In this document: positions 47,300 to 57,400 of the stretch, one piece after another | How the letters are laid out: the number at the start of each line of letters is the position of its first letter | How positions within the stretch are numbered: position 1 is the stretch's first letter | Assembly: GCA_039805905.1 (NCBI GenBank) | Contig: JBDIVM010000007.1 | Span: forward strand, 191,807-255,806 | DNA length: 64,000 nucleotides | Reading direction: 5' to 3' | Origin: Thermohalobaculum sp039805905 | GTDB taxonomy: Bacteria > Pseudomonadota > Alphaproteobacteria > Rhodobacterales > Rhodobacteraceae | Made by a program: the position numbers and the translations under genes | Notes under the pieces: generated by a model | The model's database searches: none | What the model was told of the DNA's origin: nothing | The model's input: only the letters and a program-made list of their open reading frames with translations

Positions 47300-48247
47300 A
47301 TGGGTGCGAGTGGCGTTTTCAAGAAGTATGTCGAACCTACTCTCGAGCGGATTCCGGTTCTCGAGGTCCAGCATGCGGAGCGGCATCAGGGCCGCGATTT
47401 CCTGATCACGCAGACGGTCAACCGCAACGTCTTCACGGATTTCGACCGCAAGCTCTCGCGGCATCTGGCGGCGGTGCGCGGGACCGGCTTCCCGGCCTTC
47501 ACCGTCACCGTCAGGGTCGCCCAGCGCGACGCGCCGGGCAATGCGCGCGACCTCGCGCCGGCCCATCATCCATCGGTGCCCCACGCATTGAAGGGAATCG
47601 CCGAGCGCGCCTTCTCGCACAAGGGCGCGATCGAGCTGGTGATCCACCATTCGGACGAGGCCGCGGGTGACCGCGGCGAGGGGCTGCGGCACCGGGTGAC
47701 GGCGGAGGACATCGACTCGCTCAACACCGCGCTGGGTGTCTGCCGGCTCCTGGGCGAGGCCGAGTTCCTGGACATTTCGGGCGACTTCGACATCGTCATG
47801 GTGGCGCCGCCGGGTGGCGTAAGGCCCGTGCTCATGCACCTCTCGAACGGAAGTGTCACCGTGCCATCGGCGACCGGTGAAGCCACCACGCCGTTCGAAT
47901 GCCCGCTTTACGGGTTCGCCGGCCAGGCGAGCGCGAATGTGCAGGCCCAGGGCTATCTGGCGTCCGCCCGTCACCGGCTGGCGGCGGCGAAGGAGAACGC
48001 GGTGCTGGAGTTCCGGGCCGCGGCCGAGGCGCGGATCCTCGGCTTCGACCGGGCGCTCGGCAGCCGGGCGCTGGAGGACCACCGCCTGGAGATCGCCGTC
48101 TCGCTGGTCGAGCGGCTGAAGCTCGGCCTCGGCGACAGCCTGCAGGGCCTGGCCGAAGACGCGCGGGTGACCGCGCTCGACTGGGCCGACATGATCGACG
48201 GCAAGGCGGTGCAGCACATCTCGCTGGCGCATACCGCCCGCCGCTGA
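47300..48247 (+). CDS. Uncharacterised 315-residue protein
   Basis: A soluble protein with no signal peptide or membrane helix and no family I can name. It begins MGASGVFKKYVEPTLERIP and contains two regions: residues 1-175 mixed alpha/beta with a DFDIVMVAPPGGVRPVLMHL segment, and a C-terminal helical part (AQGYLASARHRLAAAKENAVLEF, LEIAVSLVERLKLGLGDSL). The ATG has an AAGGG site eight bases upstream. It ends with a hairpin terminator. It is divergent from an AAA ATPase, so a shared promoter region is possible but no functional link is shown. Confidence 0.65.
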   Translation: MGASGVFKKYVEPTLERIPVLEVQHAERHQGRDFLITQTVNRNVFTDFDRKLSRHLAAVRGTGFPAFTVTVRVAQRDAPGNARDLAPAHHPSVPHALKGIAERAFSHKGAIELVIHHSDEAAGDRGEGLRHRVTAEDIDSLNTALGVCRLLGEAEFLDISGDFDIVMVAPPGGVRPVLMHLSNGSVTVPSATGEATTPFECPLYGFAGQASANVQAQGYLASARHRLAAAKENAVLEFRAAAEARILGFDRALGSRALEDHRLEIAVSLVERLKLGLGDSLQGLAEDARVTALDWADMIDGKAVQHISLAHTARR

Positions 48248-48273
48248 CGCCGGGATTCAGGGTTGACCGGAGG

Positions 48274-48302
48274 GATGCCGGCGCCGCACGGGCGCCGGCA
48301 TC
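48274..48302. terminator. Bidirectional-looking hairpin between convergent genes
   Basis: A perfect 12-bp stem (GATGCCGGCGCC) with a five-base loop lies between the orphan 315-residue gene and the NTF2-like gene. Only two T residues follow on the plus strand, so termination may be weak or assisted. Confidence 0.55.
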
Positions 48303-48319
48303 TTCGTGGGCCACCGACG

Positions 48320-48691
48320 CTACTTTCCGGGGTGCTGGTGGAACACCCTGTTGACGATCACCCACTCGCCGTCGTGGCGGAGCAAGGTGAGGGGGTCGGT
48401 GTAGCAATCGCCGAGATAGTCGTTCCCGGACTTAGCCGACGCCGCGTCGCCGGTGATGTCGATGGCGCGGATCTCGCTGAAGAAGCTTGTGCCCGGTGCC
48501 GCCGCGTTCTTGACGCAGCCAGCAATGAAGGAATCGCGCCCGTCCCACGCCTGTCCGCCGCCGCCGTGGCCGATACAGAAGAAGCGCGGGTGGAGGACGG
48601 ACCTCAGCCTTTCCGCGTCGCCGAAGACCATCGCCAGCATATAGCTGTTCACCGCGGCGGCGACCTCGTCTCTCATGCCCTGTCCGGTCAT
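48320..48691 (-). CDS. NTF2/SnoaL-like protein
   Basis: A 123-residue protein of the NTF2-like fold: an N-terminal helix (AAVNSYMLAMVFGDAERLRSVL) then strands with HPRFFCIGHGGGGQAWDGRD and a terminal HDGEWVIVNRVFHQHP strand. The fold serves small hydrolases, isomerases and binding proteins, so no reaction can be named. It is convergent with the 315-residue gene across a hairpin. The GTG or ATG alternatives upstream are not better than ATG 48691. Confidence 0.68.
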   Translation of the reverse strand: MTGQGMRDEVAAAVNSYMLAMVFGDAERLRSVLHPRFFCIGHGGGGQAWDGRDSFIAGCVKNAAAPGTSFFSEIRAIDITGDAASAKSGNDYLGDCYTDPLTLLRHDGEWVIVNRVFHQHPGK

Positions 48692-48719
48692 TCTTCCCGC
48701 TTGCCGGGTCAGTGTCAGA

Positions 48720-49184
48720 TCAGCGGCGCCCTCGGAGCAGACCCAGCGCCATCGCCCGGCGCACCATCTCGCGGTCGCCGGGCACGTCGAGCCGCTCGGC
48801 GGCCTCGCCGGGCGCCAGCCAGTGCGGCGTGTGCCCCGGCTCCAGCGGCGGCCCGGCCCGGCGCACGGTGCGGGCGAGGTAGATCAGGTGCACCTTGCGC
48901 GACCAGTAGCGGTAGTCCCAGAGCCAGGTGTAGCTCTGGAAGGTGGTGAGGCGGCGCGGCGCGGCGATGGTCCAGCCGGTCTCCTCGCGCACCTCGCGGT
49001 GCAGCGCCCGGATCGGCTGCTCGCCGGGTTCGACGCCGCCGCCCGGCAGCTGCATCTCCTCGGCGTCGATGCCGCGCTGGTGCACGCAGAGCAGGCGCCC
49101 GTCCGGGCCGACCAGCAGGCCGTAGACGCCGATCCGGTCGCGGTAGGGCCGGCCGGCCACCCAGGGTTCGCCGATGCGCTTCAT
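48720..49184 (-). CDS. NUDIX hydrolase
   Basis: A 154-residue pyrophosphohydrolase with a complete Nudix box (GGGVEPGEQPIRAL, REVREETGW) at about 48-71. Substrate unknown; the sequence is not MutT-like, being closer to mRNA-decapping or nucleotide-sugar types. The ATG at 49184 (MKRIGEPWVAG) is chosen because the longer upstream reading contains a low-complexity CAGPCAGPCAG stretch. Located 118 bp before the divergent hslO start. Confidence 0.8.
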   Translation of the reverse strand: MKRIGEPWVAGRPYRDRIGVYGLLVGPDGRLLCVHQRGIDAEEMQLPGGGVEPGEQPIRALHREVREETGWTIAAPRRLTTFQSYTWLWDYRYWSRKVHLIYLARTVRRAGPPLEPGHTPHWLAPGEAAERLDVPGDREMVRRAMALGLLRGRR

Positions 49185-49302
49185 GGCGGCTGGATGCCAT
49201 GGAACCGGCGGCGCCGCCAGAGGGTGCCGCACCGGTCCCGTGCATTGCACATCCGGTCCCGAGCCGCTATCTCCCCCCGCGAAAGCGGACAGGACCAGAC
49301 CG

Positions 49303-50349
49303 ATGACCGACCAGACCGACGCGCGGGCGATCCCCGCACATGGCCCCGCGCACGGCCCCGCGCACGGCGACGACACGATCCTGCCGTTCCGGCTCGGCCG
49401 GTCGAACATGCGCGGCCGGGTGGCGCGGCTCGACCGCACGCTCGAGCGCATCCTCGAGCAGCACCGCTATCCGGCGCCGGTCTCGGCCTTGGTCGCCGAG
49501 TCGGTGATGCTGACCGCGCTGGTCGGCGAGGCGGTGAAGCTCCGGTGGCGGTTCTCGCTCCAGATCCGGGGCAACGGGCCGGTGCGCCTGATCGCGACCG
49601 ACTATTTCGCTCCCGAGGAGCCGGGCCAGCCCGCGCGCATGCGCGCCTATGCCGGTTTCGACATGGGCGACACGGTCTCGTCGCGGCTGCCCCCCTTCGG
49701 GATGCTGGGGCAGGGCGTCTTCGCCGTCACCATCGACCAGGGGCCCGACATGCGCCCCTACCAGGGCATGACACCCCTGACCGGTGGCTCGCTCGCCGCC
49801 TGCGCCGAGACCTATTTCGCGCAGTCCGAGCAGATCGCGACACGGTTCCAGCTCTCGGTCGCCCGCTCCGAGATCCCCGGCCGCATGGCCGAGTGGCGCG
49901 CCGGCGGCATCATGCTGCAGCAGATGCCGGATGAGGGCGGCGTGATCCCGGACGCGCCGTCCGGCACCGACGGGCTGATGACCGCCGACGACGTGGCGGC
50001 AATGGGCAGCCGCGAGGACGACTGGCGGCGGGCGAACATGCTGATGCAGACCGCCGAGACCCACGAACTCGTCGGCCCGCACCTGTCGCTGGAGCGGGTG
50101 CTGCTGCGCCTCTTTCACGAGGAGGCGCCGCATGTGTTCGCCGCCCAGGAGGTCGCGTTCGGCTGCACCTGCTCGCCCGGGCGGGTCGAGGCGGCGCTGG
50201 CGCAATACTCGGCCAGGGACATTGCCCACATGACCACCGAGGACGGCAGGGTGACGGCCGACTGCCAGTTCTGCTCGGCCCATTACGAGTTCGACCCGGC
50301 GACGCTGGGCTTCGAGGCGACGCGGCGGGGAGAGGGATCGGGCGGCTGA
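49303..50349 (+). CDS. hslO: Redox-regulated chaperone Hsp33
   Basis: A 348-residue holdase activated by oxidation in the cytoplasm. The zinc/redox switch has Cys288 and Cys290 (FGCTCSPGR) and Cys321 and Cys324 (ADCQFCSAH), which form disulfides under stress. The N-terminal domain carries a small tandem repeat (AHGPAHGPAHG) before the fold begins at about residue 25. Length slightly exceeds the E. coli protein because of this tail. The ATG at 49303 begins MTDQTD. It is divergent from the NUDIX gene. Confidence 0.93.
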   Translation: MTDQTDARAIPAHGPAHGPAHGDDTILPFRLGRSNMRGRVARLDRTLERILEQHRYPAPVSALVAESVMLTALVGEAVKLRWRFSLQIRGNGPVRLIATDYFAPEEPGQPARMRAYAGFDMGDTVSSRLPPFGMLGQGVFAVTIDQGPDMRPYQGMTPLTGGSLAACAETYFAQSEQIATRFQLSVARSEIPGRMAEWRAGGIMLQQMPDEGGVIPDAPSGTDGLMTADDVAAMGSREDDWRRANMLMQTAETHELVGPHLSLERVLLRLFHEEAPHVFAAQEVAFGCTCSPGRVEAALAQYSARDIAHMTTEDGRVTADCQFCSAHYEFDPATLGFEATRRGEGSGG

Positions 50350-50358
50350 AGGGCCCCG

Positions 50359-51411
50359 CTACCGCCCCAGCACCTCCACGAACCGGTCCACCTCCGCCGC
50401 CTCCGTCTCGAACGAGCAGACCAGGCGCACCTGCCAGCGGGCGTCGTCGGGGCCGGTCTCGTCCTGGCCGCCGAGGCTCGGGTAGTAGCGCGCGCCCGCG
50501 GCCTGCAGGCGGCGGTGGGTGCCGAGCGGCAGCTCGGCGAAGACCAGGTTGGCATCGACCGCGTTCAGCACCCGGCAGCCGGGCGCCGCGGCGACGCCGG
50601 CCGCAAGCCGGCCGGCCATGGCGTTGGCGTGGGCGGCCATCGCGAGCCAGAGCCCGTCGTCGAGATAGGCCTCCATCTGCGCGGCGACGAAGCGCATCTT
50701 CGAGAACAGGTGCCCGGCCCGCTTGCGGCGGAGCTCGAACTCCCAGGCGAGCGCCGGGTCGAACAGGATCACCGCCTCGGCCGCCATCGCCCCGTTCTTG
50801 GTGGCGCCGAGGCAGAGCACGTCGACCCCGGCCTTCCAGCTCGCCTCGGCCGGTGTGCAGCCGAGCCGCGCCACCGCGTTGGCGAAGCGGGTGCCGTCCA
50901 TGTGGACCCGCATTCCCCGGTCCCTGGCCATTGCGGAAAGCGCCTTCACCTCGGCGAGGCTGTAGACGGCGCCCCGCTCGGTCGCCTGGGTGATCGAGAG
51001 CGCGCCGTTCTGCACGTTGTGCACCCCGTGCGGCGCGGCGAAGCGCAGGCGGTGGGCGAGGGCTGCCGGGTCGATCCTGGCATCCCGCCCGCCGAGCAGG
51101 GTGAGCTTGGCGCCGCCGGTGAAGAACTCCGGTCCGCCGCACTCGTCGTTCTCGACATGGCTGTCCTCGTGCACATAGGCCGTGTCCCAGGGCTTGCACA
51201 GGCAGGCGAGCGCCAGCGCGTTGGCCGCCGTGCCGGTCGCCACCAGGTAGGCCCGGGCCTCCGGCGCCTCGAACACCTCGCGGATGCGGGCCTCGGCGGC
51301 GGCGGTCAGCGGGTCGCTGCCATAGGCCAAGGCCGGGCCGGCGGCGGCGCGGCCGACCGCGGCGAGGATCGCCGGGTGCACCCCGGCGGCGTTGTCGGAA
51401 GTGAAGAACAT
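50359..51411 (-). CDS. ltaE: Low-specificity L-threonine aldolase
   Basis: A 350-residue PLP enzyme of fold type I, cleaving threonine to glycine and acetaldehyde. Residues include the Schiff-base Lys205 (LGATKNGAMAAEA), SDNAAGVHP at the start and HMDGTRFANAV. Length fits the family. It is convergent with hslO (9 bp). Full length. The ATG at 51411 follows the next gene's end region closely, and the two may be co-transcribed. Confidence 0.9.
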   Translation of the reverse strand: MFFTSDNAAGVHPAILAAVGRAAAGPALAYGSDPLTAAAEARIREVFEAPEARAYLVATGTAANALALACLCKPWDTAYVHEDSHVENDECGGPEFFTGGAKLTLLGGRDARIDPAALAHRLRFAAPHGVHNVQNGALSITQATERGAVYSLAEVKALSAMARDRGMRVHMDGTRFANAVARLGCTPAEASWKAGVDVLCLGATKNGAMAAEAVILFDPALAWEFELRRKRAGHLFSKMRFVAAQMEAYLDDGLWLAMAAHANAMAGRLAAGVAAAPGCRVLNAVDANLVFAELPLGTHRRLQAAGARYYPSLGGQDETGPDDARWQVRLVCSFETEAAEVDRFVEVLGR

Positions 51412-51438
51412 GCGCCGCGCTCCCTCAGAAATCCAAGC

Positions 51439-51888
51439 TCAGAGATCCTCGTCGACGATGTGGTCCTCCAGATCGTCCTCGGCCACCTCGTATTCCGGTA
51501 CCGCCTGTCCGCGCAAGGAAATGCCGGCGCGGTGCACCGATTCCGGGTCTCCGGAGTTGAGCGGGTGCCAGTCGGGGAGCGGTTTGCGCTCGTGGAGCAG
51601 CCGGTAGGCGCAGGTCCGTGGCAGCCAGCGGGCGGCCTCGGGCAGCGATTTCGGGGTCAGCACCACGCAGCCCGGCACAAGCTCCGTCCTGAGCGCGTAG
51701 TTGCCGCAGCGGCAGGTCTGGCCGTCGAACAGCCGGCAGGCGACATCGGTGTAGTGGACCCGGCCGGTGTCCTCGTCCTCGAACTTGATCACGCAGCACC
51801 GCCCGCAGCCGTCGCAGAGGCTCTCCCACTCTGCCCTGGTGAGGGCGGCGAGGGGCCTGCGCTCCCAGAACCGGCGGCGCCTCGTCAC
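51439..51888 (-). CDS. YkgJ/YcgN-type cysteine cluster protein
   Basis: A 149-residue protein of the UPF0260 family. Cysteines 25, 28, 31, 32, 51, 59, 61, 74 and 93 form the expected metal-cluster set (LCDGCGRCC, CRLFDGQTCRCGNY). It probably binds iron-sulfur or zinc; the reaction is unknown. The GTG at 51888 overlaps the upstream permease's TGA stop (GTGA), so translation is likely coupled. Located 27 bp before the threonine aldolase gene. Confidence 0.85.
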   Translation of the reverse strand: MTRRRRFWERRPLAALTRAEWESLCDGCGRCCVIKFEDEDTGRVHYTDVACRLFDGQTCRCGNYALRTELVPGCVVLTPKSLPEAARWLPRTCAYRLLHERKPLPDWHPLNSGDPESVHRAGISLRGQAVPEYEVAEDDLEDHIVDEDL

Positions 51889-53225
51889 GGGCCACGCCGG
51901 GGCCAGGCGAGCAGCGCAAGCCGGCCGAGGAAGCTGTCGGGGGAGAAGCGCGCCACCGCGAGGCCGACCGGCAGCCCGCTCAGCGCCAGGAGCGCCAGGA
52001 TCTGCGCCGGCCCGAGCCCGAGCCAGAGCAGCAGGCCCGCCACCGCCGAGGAGCCGACCATGAAGATCGCGTCGACCATGTTCGACGCGGCGATGAAGCG
52101 GGCCCGGCGCTGCGCCGGCGCCTCGGCCTGCAGCACGGCGTTGATGGGGGTCACATAGATGCCGGCAAAGCCGGCGATCAGCACGAAGTCGACCATCAGC
52201 CGCCAGCCGGTGGGGGAGGCGAAGAACGCGGCCCGGTCCGCAAGCGCCGGTGCGACCGCCAGCGGGGCGGAGGGTGTGGCGAGCCAGAGCTCGGCGCCCA
52301 TCACCGCCAGCCCCACCGCCCCCACCGCCGGCAGACTGAACGAGACCTCGCCGCGGCCGAGCCACTCCGAGCCGAAGGCGCCGATGGCGACGCCGAGCGA
52401 GAAGGCGGTCAGCAGCACCGTCAGCACGCCCTCGTCGGCGCCGAGCGCCTCGCGTGTGTAGGCCGGCATCAGCGCGAGGAAGGTGGCGCCGAGGAACCAG
52501 AACCAGCTGATCGAGAGGATCGCCCGACGCGCGCCGGCATGGCCGAGGGCGAGGCGCACGAGCTGCCAGATCGCCCGCGGGAACAGCCAGTCCACGCCCT
52601 GCCGCGCTCCGAGCGGGGGGGCCGGCGGCACGAAGAAGCTGGCGGCGAAGCCCGCTGCCGCAACCGCCACGACCAGAACCGATACGACGGCAACGCCGCT
52701 GTCGGTCAGGATCAGTTCGGTGCCGAGGATCGTGCCGAAGATGATGGCAAGAAAGGTCGAGCCCTGCACCAGGCCGTTGGCGCCGAGGAGTTCGGCGCGG
52801 TGCAGGTGCTGGGGCAGGATGCTGTACTTCACCGGCGCGAAGACCGCCGACTGCGCCCCCATCATGAACAGCACGAAATAGAGGAAGTAGATGTTCTGGC
52901 TGTGGTAGCCGATCACGGCAAGCCCCATCAGGACCACCTCCCAGCCCTTGACGAAGATGGTCATCTTCGCCTTGTCGACCCGGTCAGCGATCTGCCCGGC
53001 GGTCGGCGAGACGACGGCGAAGGGCAGGATGAACAGCGCCGAGGCGATTACGCCCAGCATGGCGACGTCCATGCCTGCCCGGTCGGCGAGGCGGTAGGTG
53101 ATGAGCGCGATGAAAGCCTTCTGGTAGACTTGATCGTTGAAGGCGCCGAGGAACTGAACCAGGAACAGCGGCAGGAACCGGCGGGTGCCGAGCAGGAGGA
53201 ACTGATTTCGGGCGGGATCGGTCAT
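51885..53225 (-). CDS. MFS transporter, LplT-like lysophospholipid flippase type
   Basis: A 446-residue MFS protein. The opening (RFLPLFLVQFLGAFNDQVYQKAFIALITYRL) and the loop GQIADRVDKAK followed by SAVFAPVKYSILP are the recognisable marks of LplT-like carriers that flip lysophospholipid in Gram-negative inner membranes. It has about 12 helices. The E. coli protein is coupled to an acyltransferase (Aas); here the downstream gene is instead the YkgJ-like protein, with overlapping stop and start. The ATG at 53225 begins MTDPARNQFLLL. Confidence 0.83.
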   Translation of the reverse strand: MTDPARNQFLLLGTRRFLPLFLVQFLGAFNDQVYQKAFIALITYRLADRAGMDVAMLGVIASALFILPFAVVSPTAGQIADRVDKAKMTIFVKGWEVVLMGLAVIGYHSQNIYFLYFVLFMMGAQSAVFAPVKYSILPQHLHRAELLGANGLVQGSTFLAIIFGTILGTELILTDSGVAVVSVLVVAVAAAGFAASFFVPPAPPLGARQGVDWLFPRAIWQLVRLALGHAGARRAILSISWFWFLGATFLALMPAYTREALGADEGVLTVLLTAFSLGVAIGAFGSEWLGRGEVSFSLPAVGAVGLAVMGAELWLATPSAPLAVAPALADRAAFFASPTGWRLMVDFVLIAGFAGIYVTPINAVLQAEAPAQRRARFIAASNMVDAIFMVGSSAVAGLLLWLGLGPAQILALLALSGLPVGLAVARFSPDSFLGRLALLAWPRRGP

Positions 53226-53506
53226 CTGCGCTCGGCCTGCGGGGCGGGGTCTGGCGCTCTATACAGGGAAACGCAGGCAGAAGAAGCCCCGGCGTCGGTG
53301 TCGTCGGCGGAGCTGGCGGCGCCGCGGAAGTGAGACCGGGGGACGAGGCGCCGGTGGGCATGCCGCGACAGACCAGGCAGCTGAAACCCGTCATACCGGG
53401 GCCAGGAGCTTGGAATATGCCGTAATTTCATTGACTTGGCCCATGGATATGTGCAAGGTTTGAAGGCTGCTTCGCGCGTTTCTCATGAAACCGCAGGAGG
53501 CGGAAA

Positions 53507-54427
53507 ATGATATTGAGACCTTTCAGGCACTTGGCGGCTCTGGTGCTGCCGCTGGCGATTGCAGCGTGTGCGTCGGACGCGAATGAACGACAGATCGGGA
53601 CGGCGAACTCGCCATTCACCGCGATCACACCGACCAAACTGGTCGTCGATGGCAGCCCCGGCACGATCGCGCTCTCGAACATCGGTGCGATCACGCAGAC
53701 GCTCTCCGCGTTCAGCGACGCCTCCCGCGAGGGCAGGCTCGGCGATCGCGTTCAGGCGATCCGGCAGGCAAACCTCGACCCGTCGAAGCGCGTTCCCGGC
53801 CTGACCGGACTCGGGGGCATCCTCGGGCACGCGTTTCTGGATCTCGCCGAGCAGGGTCTGCAGAAGGACAGGAACTTCGACGGCGGTGCCCGCGTCATCG
53901 TCTCGCTGAGCGGCCAGATCCTCGAGTACGAATTCGACGAGTCGGATGGCAGCGGGCTGATCGAAGCCGTCACCTACATCACGCGGAGCGTGGTCACGCC
54001 AGGTCTTGGTGTGCCGCCTTCGCGCACCGTCGCCTACAAGTACCGGGTCGAGGTCGATCCGAAGGGGTTCACGGTCGTGCCGCACAGCGGCAACCGCAAC
54101 GATCCCTTCCCCGGCACGATCGGCTTCAGCCCGGAGACGCTGCACCGGATCGAATCGCTTGGCTTCAGGCACAAGCTCTGGGCCAAGGGCACGGCGATCA
54201 GGGTCACGGATGTCTGGCTGGACGACACCTTCAGCTGGGGCAGTGCGCCGAATTTCGTCCGGCTGTCGGAGACCGATCCCAGATATGCGCGTCTCTACCA
54301 GACAGATTCCGAGAGCTGCATCGACATGATGTTCGTGCGCAAGCCACCCGCAATGCTCGGGGGGATGGGGCCGCCGTTCTACTGTCTCGGCCGGTGTGGG
54401 TCTCCGCTGCTGATCAACACCCACTGA
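53507..54427 (+). CDS. Uncharacterised lipoprotein
   Basis: A 306-residue exported protein with a lipobox LAIAAC and Cys21 as the lipidated residue; the signal is MILRPFRHLAALVLPLAIAAC. The mature part is mainly beta and loop, with a long polar stretch (SNIGAITQTLSAFSDASREGRLGDRV) and a NRNDPFPGTIGFSPETLHRIESLG segment. No catalytic motif is visible and I do not recognise the family. An AGGAGG site seven bases before the ATG supports the start. It faces the convergent cyclase gene. Confidence 0.7.
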   Translation: MILRPFRHLAALVLPLAIAACASDANERQIGTANSPFTAITPTKLVVDGSPGTIALSNIGAITQTLSAFSDASREGRLGDRVQAIRQANLDPSKRVPGLTGLGGILGHAFLDLAEQGLQKDRNFDGGARVIVSLSGQILEYEFDESDGSGLIEAVTYITRSVVTPGLGVPPSRTVAYKYRVEVDPKGFTVVPHSGNRNDPFPGTIGFSPETLHRIESLGFRHKLWAKGTAIRVTDVWLDDTFSWGSAPNFVRLSETDPRYARLYQTDSESCIDMMFVRKPPAMLGGMGPPFYCLGRCGSPLLINTH

Positions 54428-54445
54428 CGCGGGCATCCGGCGGCG

Positions 54446-57400
54446 TCACGATCCGATCGTGGCGCCGTTCCCGCCCGGGGCGCGGCTGAGGCGGGTGGCG
54501 AGTGCCGCGATGCGGCGATCATAGAACCGGATGCTGTGGCTCGCGCGCAGCTCCTCGATCTCCTCGAGCGCGGCAACGCCCTCGGTGACCCGGCCGGTCG
54601 CCAGACAGGCCTCCGACAGCAGTGCCTTTGCATAGGGCACGATCTGCCGCGACCCCGTGCGCTGGTAGCGCTCGAGCCCGAGCTTCAGCATGCCGATGCC
54701 GCGCGCCGGATCGCCCGTCATCGCGGTGGCCCAGCCGCTGACGATCTGGGACCAGGCCTGCCAATAGGGGATGGCCTCGGTTTCGCTGAGCCGGTAGGCT
54801 TCCGAGCCGAGCTCGAGCGCCATCCCGGCGTCTCCCAGCGTCTGGCAGGCCGAGGCGAGGATCGACAGCGCATAGGCACGGGTGAAGTCGTGGCGGTTCG
54901 ACCGCGCGCGCCGCACCGCGTCGTCCAGTGCGGCGCGGGTATCGTCGGCGGGTCCGTCGCCCTCATCCGACAGGGCCCGCGCCCAGACGATCATGCAGCG
55001 GGCGACGATCTCCGGGTCGGCGACATAGTATTTCTGCAGCACCGGTTCGGCGACGTTCGGCCGGGTACGCACCGTTTCCTCGAAACTCGCGATCGCCTCG
55101 GCGAAGCGGCCGAGGAAGAACGACGTCATCCCGCGAGACCGGTTTGCCAGCACCCTGAGCGCGTCCTCGTCCGAGTCCCGCGCGATCTCCATCATCCTGC
55201 CGGCATAGCGCGCAGCGGACTGCGCGTCCCCGGCGATCAGGTTTGTTCCGCACAGCCCGTGCAGGATGGTGAACAGCCGCGCCGCGTCGCCCTGTCCGGC
55301 CACCAGGTCGTGCAGCCGGTTCAGGTTGCTGGCGATGTCGTCCGAGCCCCAGCTGCGCGCTTCCAGGGGCACACACAGCATCTCGCGCAACCGGATCTCG
55401 TGGCGCTGGCGGGCCGCAGGGTCCGCTTCGTGCTCCAGCTCGTCGAGCGCCGCCTCGATATGCGAGACCGCCTCGGCGTTTGCCGAGCGCGCGATGGCCT
55501 TCTGGGCCGCCATCTCCCAGTAATGGAGCGCCCGCTTGTGCTGTCTCGCGCGGGTGAAGTGGCGGGCGGCGACCTCGGGGCGGTTCTCGATCACCTGCGG
55601 GAACGTCTCCTCGATCGTCGCGGCAATCCGCGCATGGAGATCCCGCATGCGGCTCTTGAGCATGCTTTCGTAGGCGACGTCCTGCACGAGGGCGTGCTTG
55701 AAGGTGTAGACCGAATCGGGCGGTGTGCCGCGCTGGAACAGAAGTTCGGCATCGACGAGCTGGGTGAGGGCCGGGATCAGGACGGTGTCGTCGAGGCCCG
55801 TCACCGCCGCCAGCACCCGGTGCGAGAACTGCCGACCGATCGCCGCGCCGACCGGCATCACCTTCTCGGCCAGCGGCAGCCGGTCGAGCCGCGACATCAG
55901 CGAATCCTTCAGCGTCGAGGGCAGCGCCAGCGGGTCGACCGGCCTGCGGCCGTTGCCCGTCTCGGTCGATGCCTCCAGCGCGGCCTTGGTCAGTTCCTCG
56001 ATGAACAGCGGAACCCCGTCGGTCTTGGCAACGATCGCATCGAGCGCGGCAACCGGCTGGCCACGGCCTGCGGCAATGCTGGTCACGATCGCCGCGGCTT
56101 CCTTCGTCTTCAGCCGGTTCACATCGAGCCGCGTTACATGTGCGAGCCCTGTCCAGGGCGGCGCATACTCCTGCCGGAAGGTGCACAGCAGGAGCATGCT
56201 CTCTCCGGCAAGACGCTCGACGAACAGGTCGAGAAACTCCTGCGAGGTCGGATCGATCCAGTGCAGGTCCTCGAAAATGACGAGCAGCGGCGCGGCGCGG
56301 GAGTGCCGCAGCATTCGATCGATCACCGCCTGCATCATCGCGTCGCGCCGGTGCCGGCTGGCCGCGCCCGGTCCTCCCGGCGCGCCCGGGCGTGCCTCGC
56401 CGTCGTCGCCGCCGGCAGAGATCAGGCGGGCAAAATGCTTCAGGTTGCGCGCGTCTTCCGGCGAGTCCTCCAGCAGCGCCCGCAGCTTGCGCAGCCTTTC
56501 GTCCGCCCCGTCGTCGGTGCCGATGCGGGCCGCATGCTCGTAATGCGCAATGACCGGATAGAGCGCACTCTGGGTATGGTGAGCCGAGCACTGGAACTGC
56601 AGCCTCGCCGGTGTCTGGGCCAGGGCCTGCTCGGCCAGCTCGCGGGCAAGGCGCGACTTGCCGATGCCGGGCTCTCCGGAGAGGAGCACGACATTGCCCT
56701 CGCCAGCGCAGGCCTGGTCCCAGCGGCGCCGGAGGAACGCGCGCTCCTCGTCACGGTTCACGAAGGGGGTCCATTTCCCGCGCTGATGCGCCTCGAACCG
56801 CGAGACCGATCGCTTCACCCCGCGAACGCGGAAGACGTGGAGCTTCTCCGCGAACCCCTTGAGCGCATGCAGTCCGGCGTCGTCGCAGAGGAACTCGTTG
56901 CCGAGCAGGCGCCGCGTCGTGGCGCTGACCAGAACCTGGCCGGGCTCGGCGAGCGATTGCAGTCTGGCGGCGAGGTTGGGGATCTCGCCCATGGCGGCAG
57001 GTGCCTTCGCGATGCCGTCATAGACGAGACCGTCGATCACGACCTGGCCGGTCGCGACGCCGACCCGCGCCGCCAGGTTGCCCCAGCCGGCGACCGGGAT
57101 CCTTGCCACCTCGCGGAGGGCGTCGAGGCCGGCGAGCACCGCCTGCTCGGGGTCGTCTTCCTGGGCGCGCGGATAACCGAAATAGGCGACGACCCCGTCG
57201 CCGGCATATTGCGAGACGAAGCCGCCGTGCGCGTTGACGACCCGGGTGCAGGCGACATGGTAGGTGCGGAGCGTGTCCTTGTAGTCCTCGAGGTCGAGCC
57301 GCGCCGCGAGCGCGGTCGATCCGACGAGGTCGATGAAGGCGACGGTGATCTGGCGGAGCTGGACCGGCTCGGGGCCGCCGGGCGGGGGCCGGGCAGCGGT

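Noticed and set aside
49330..49370. Short repeat encoding AHGPAHGPAHG in hslO
   Set aside because: Only a local slippage repeat in the N-terminal tail. It is noted in the gene entry and too small to treat as a separate feature.
53222..53506. Possible small gene or promoter before the lipoprotein
   Set aside because: TTGACT is present but no -10 box with suitable spacing, and the short frames are unlike proteins.
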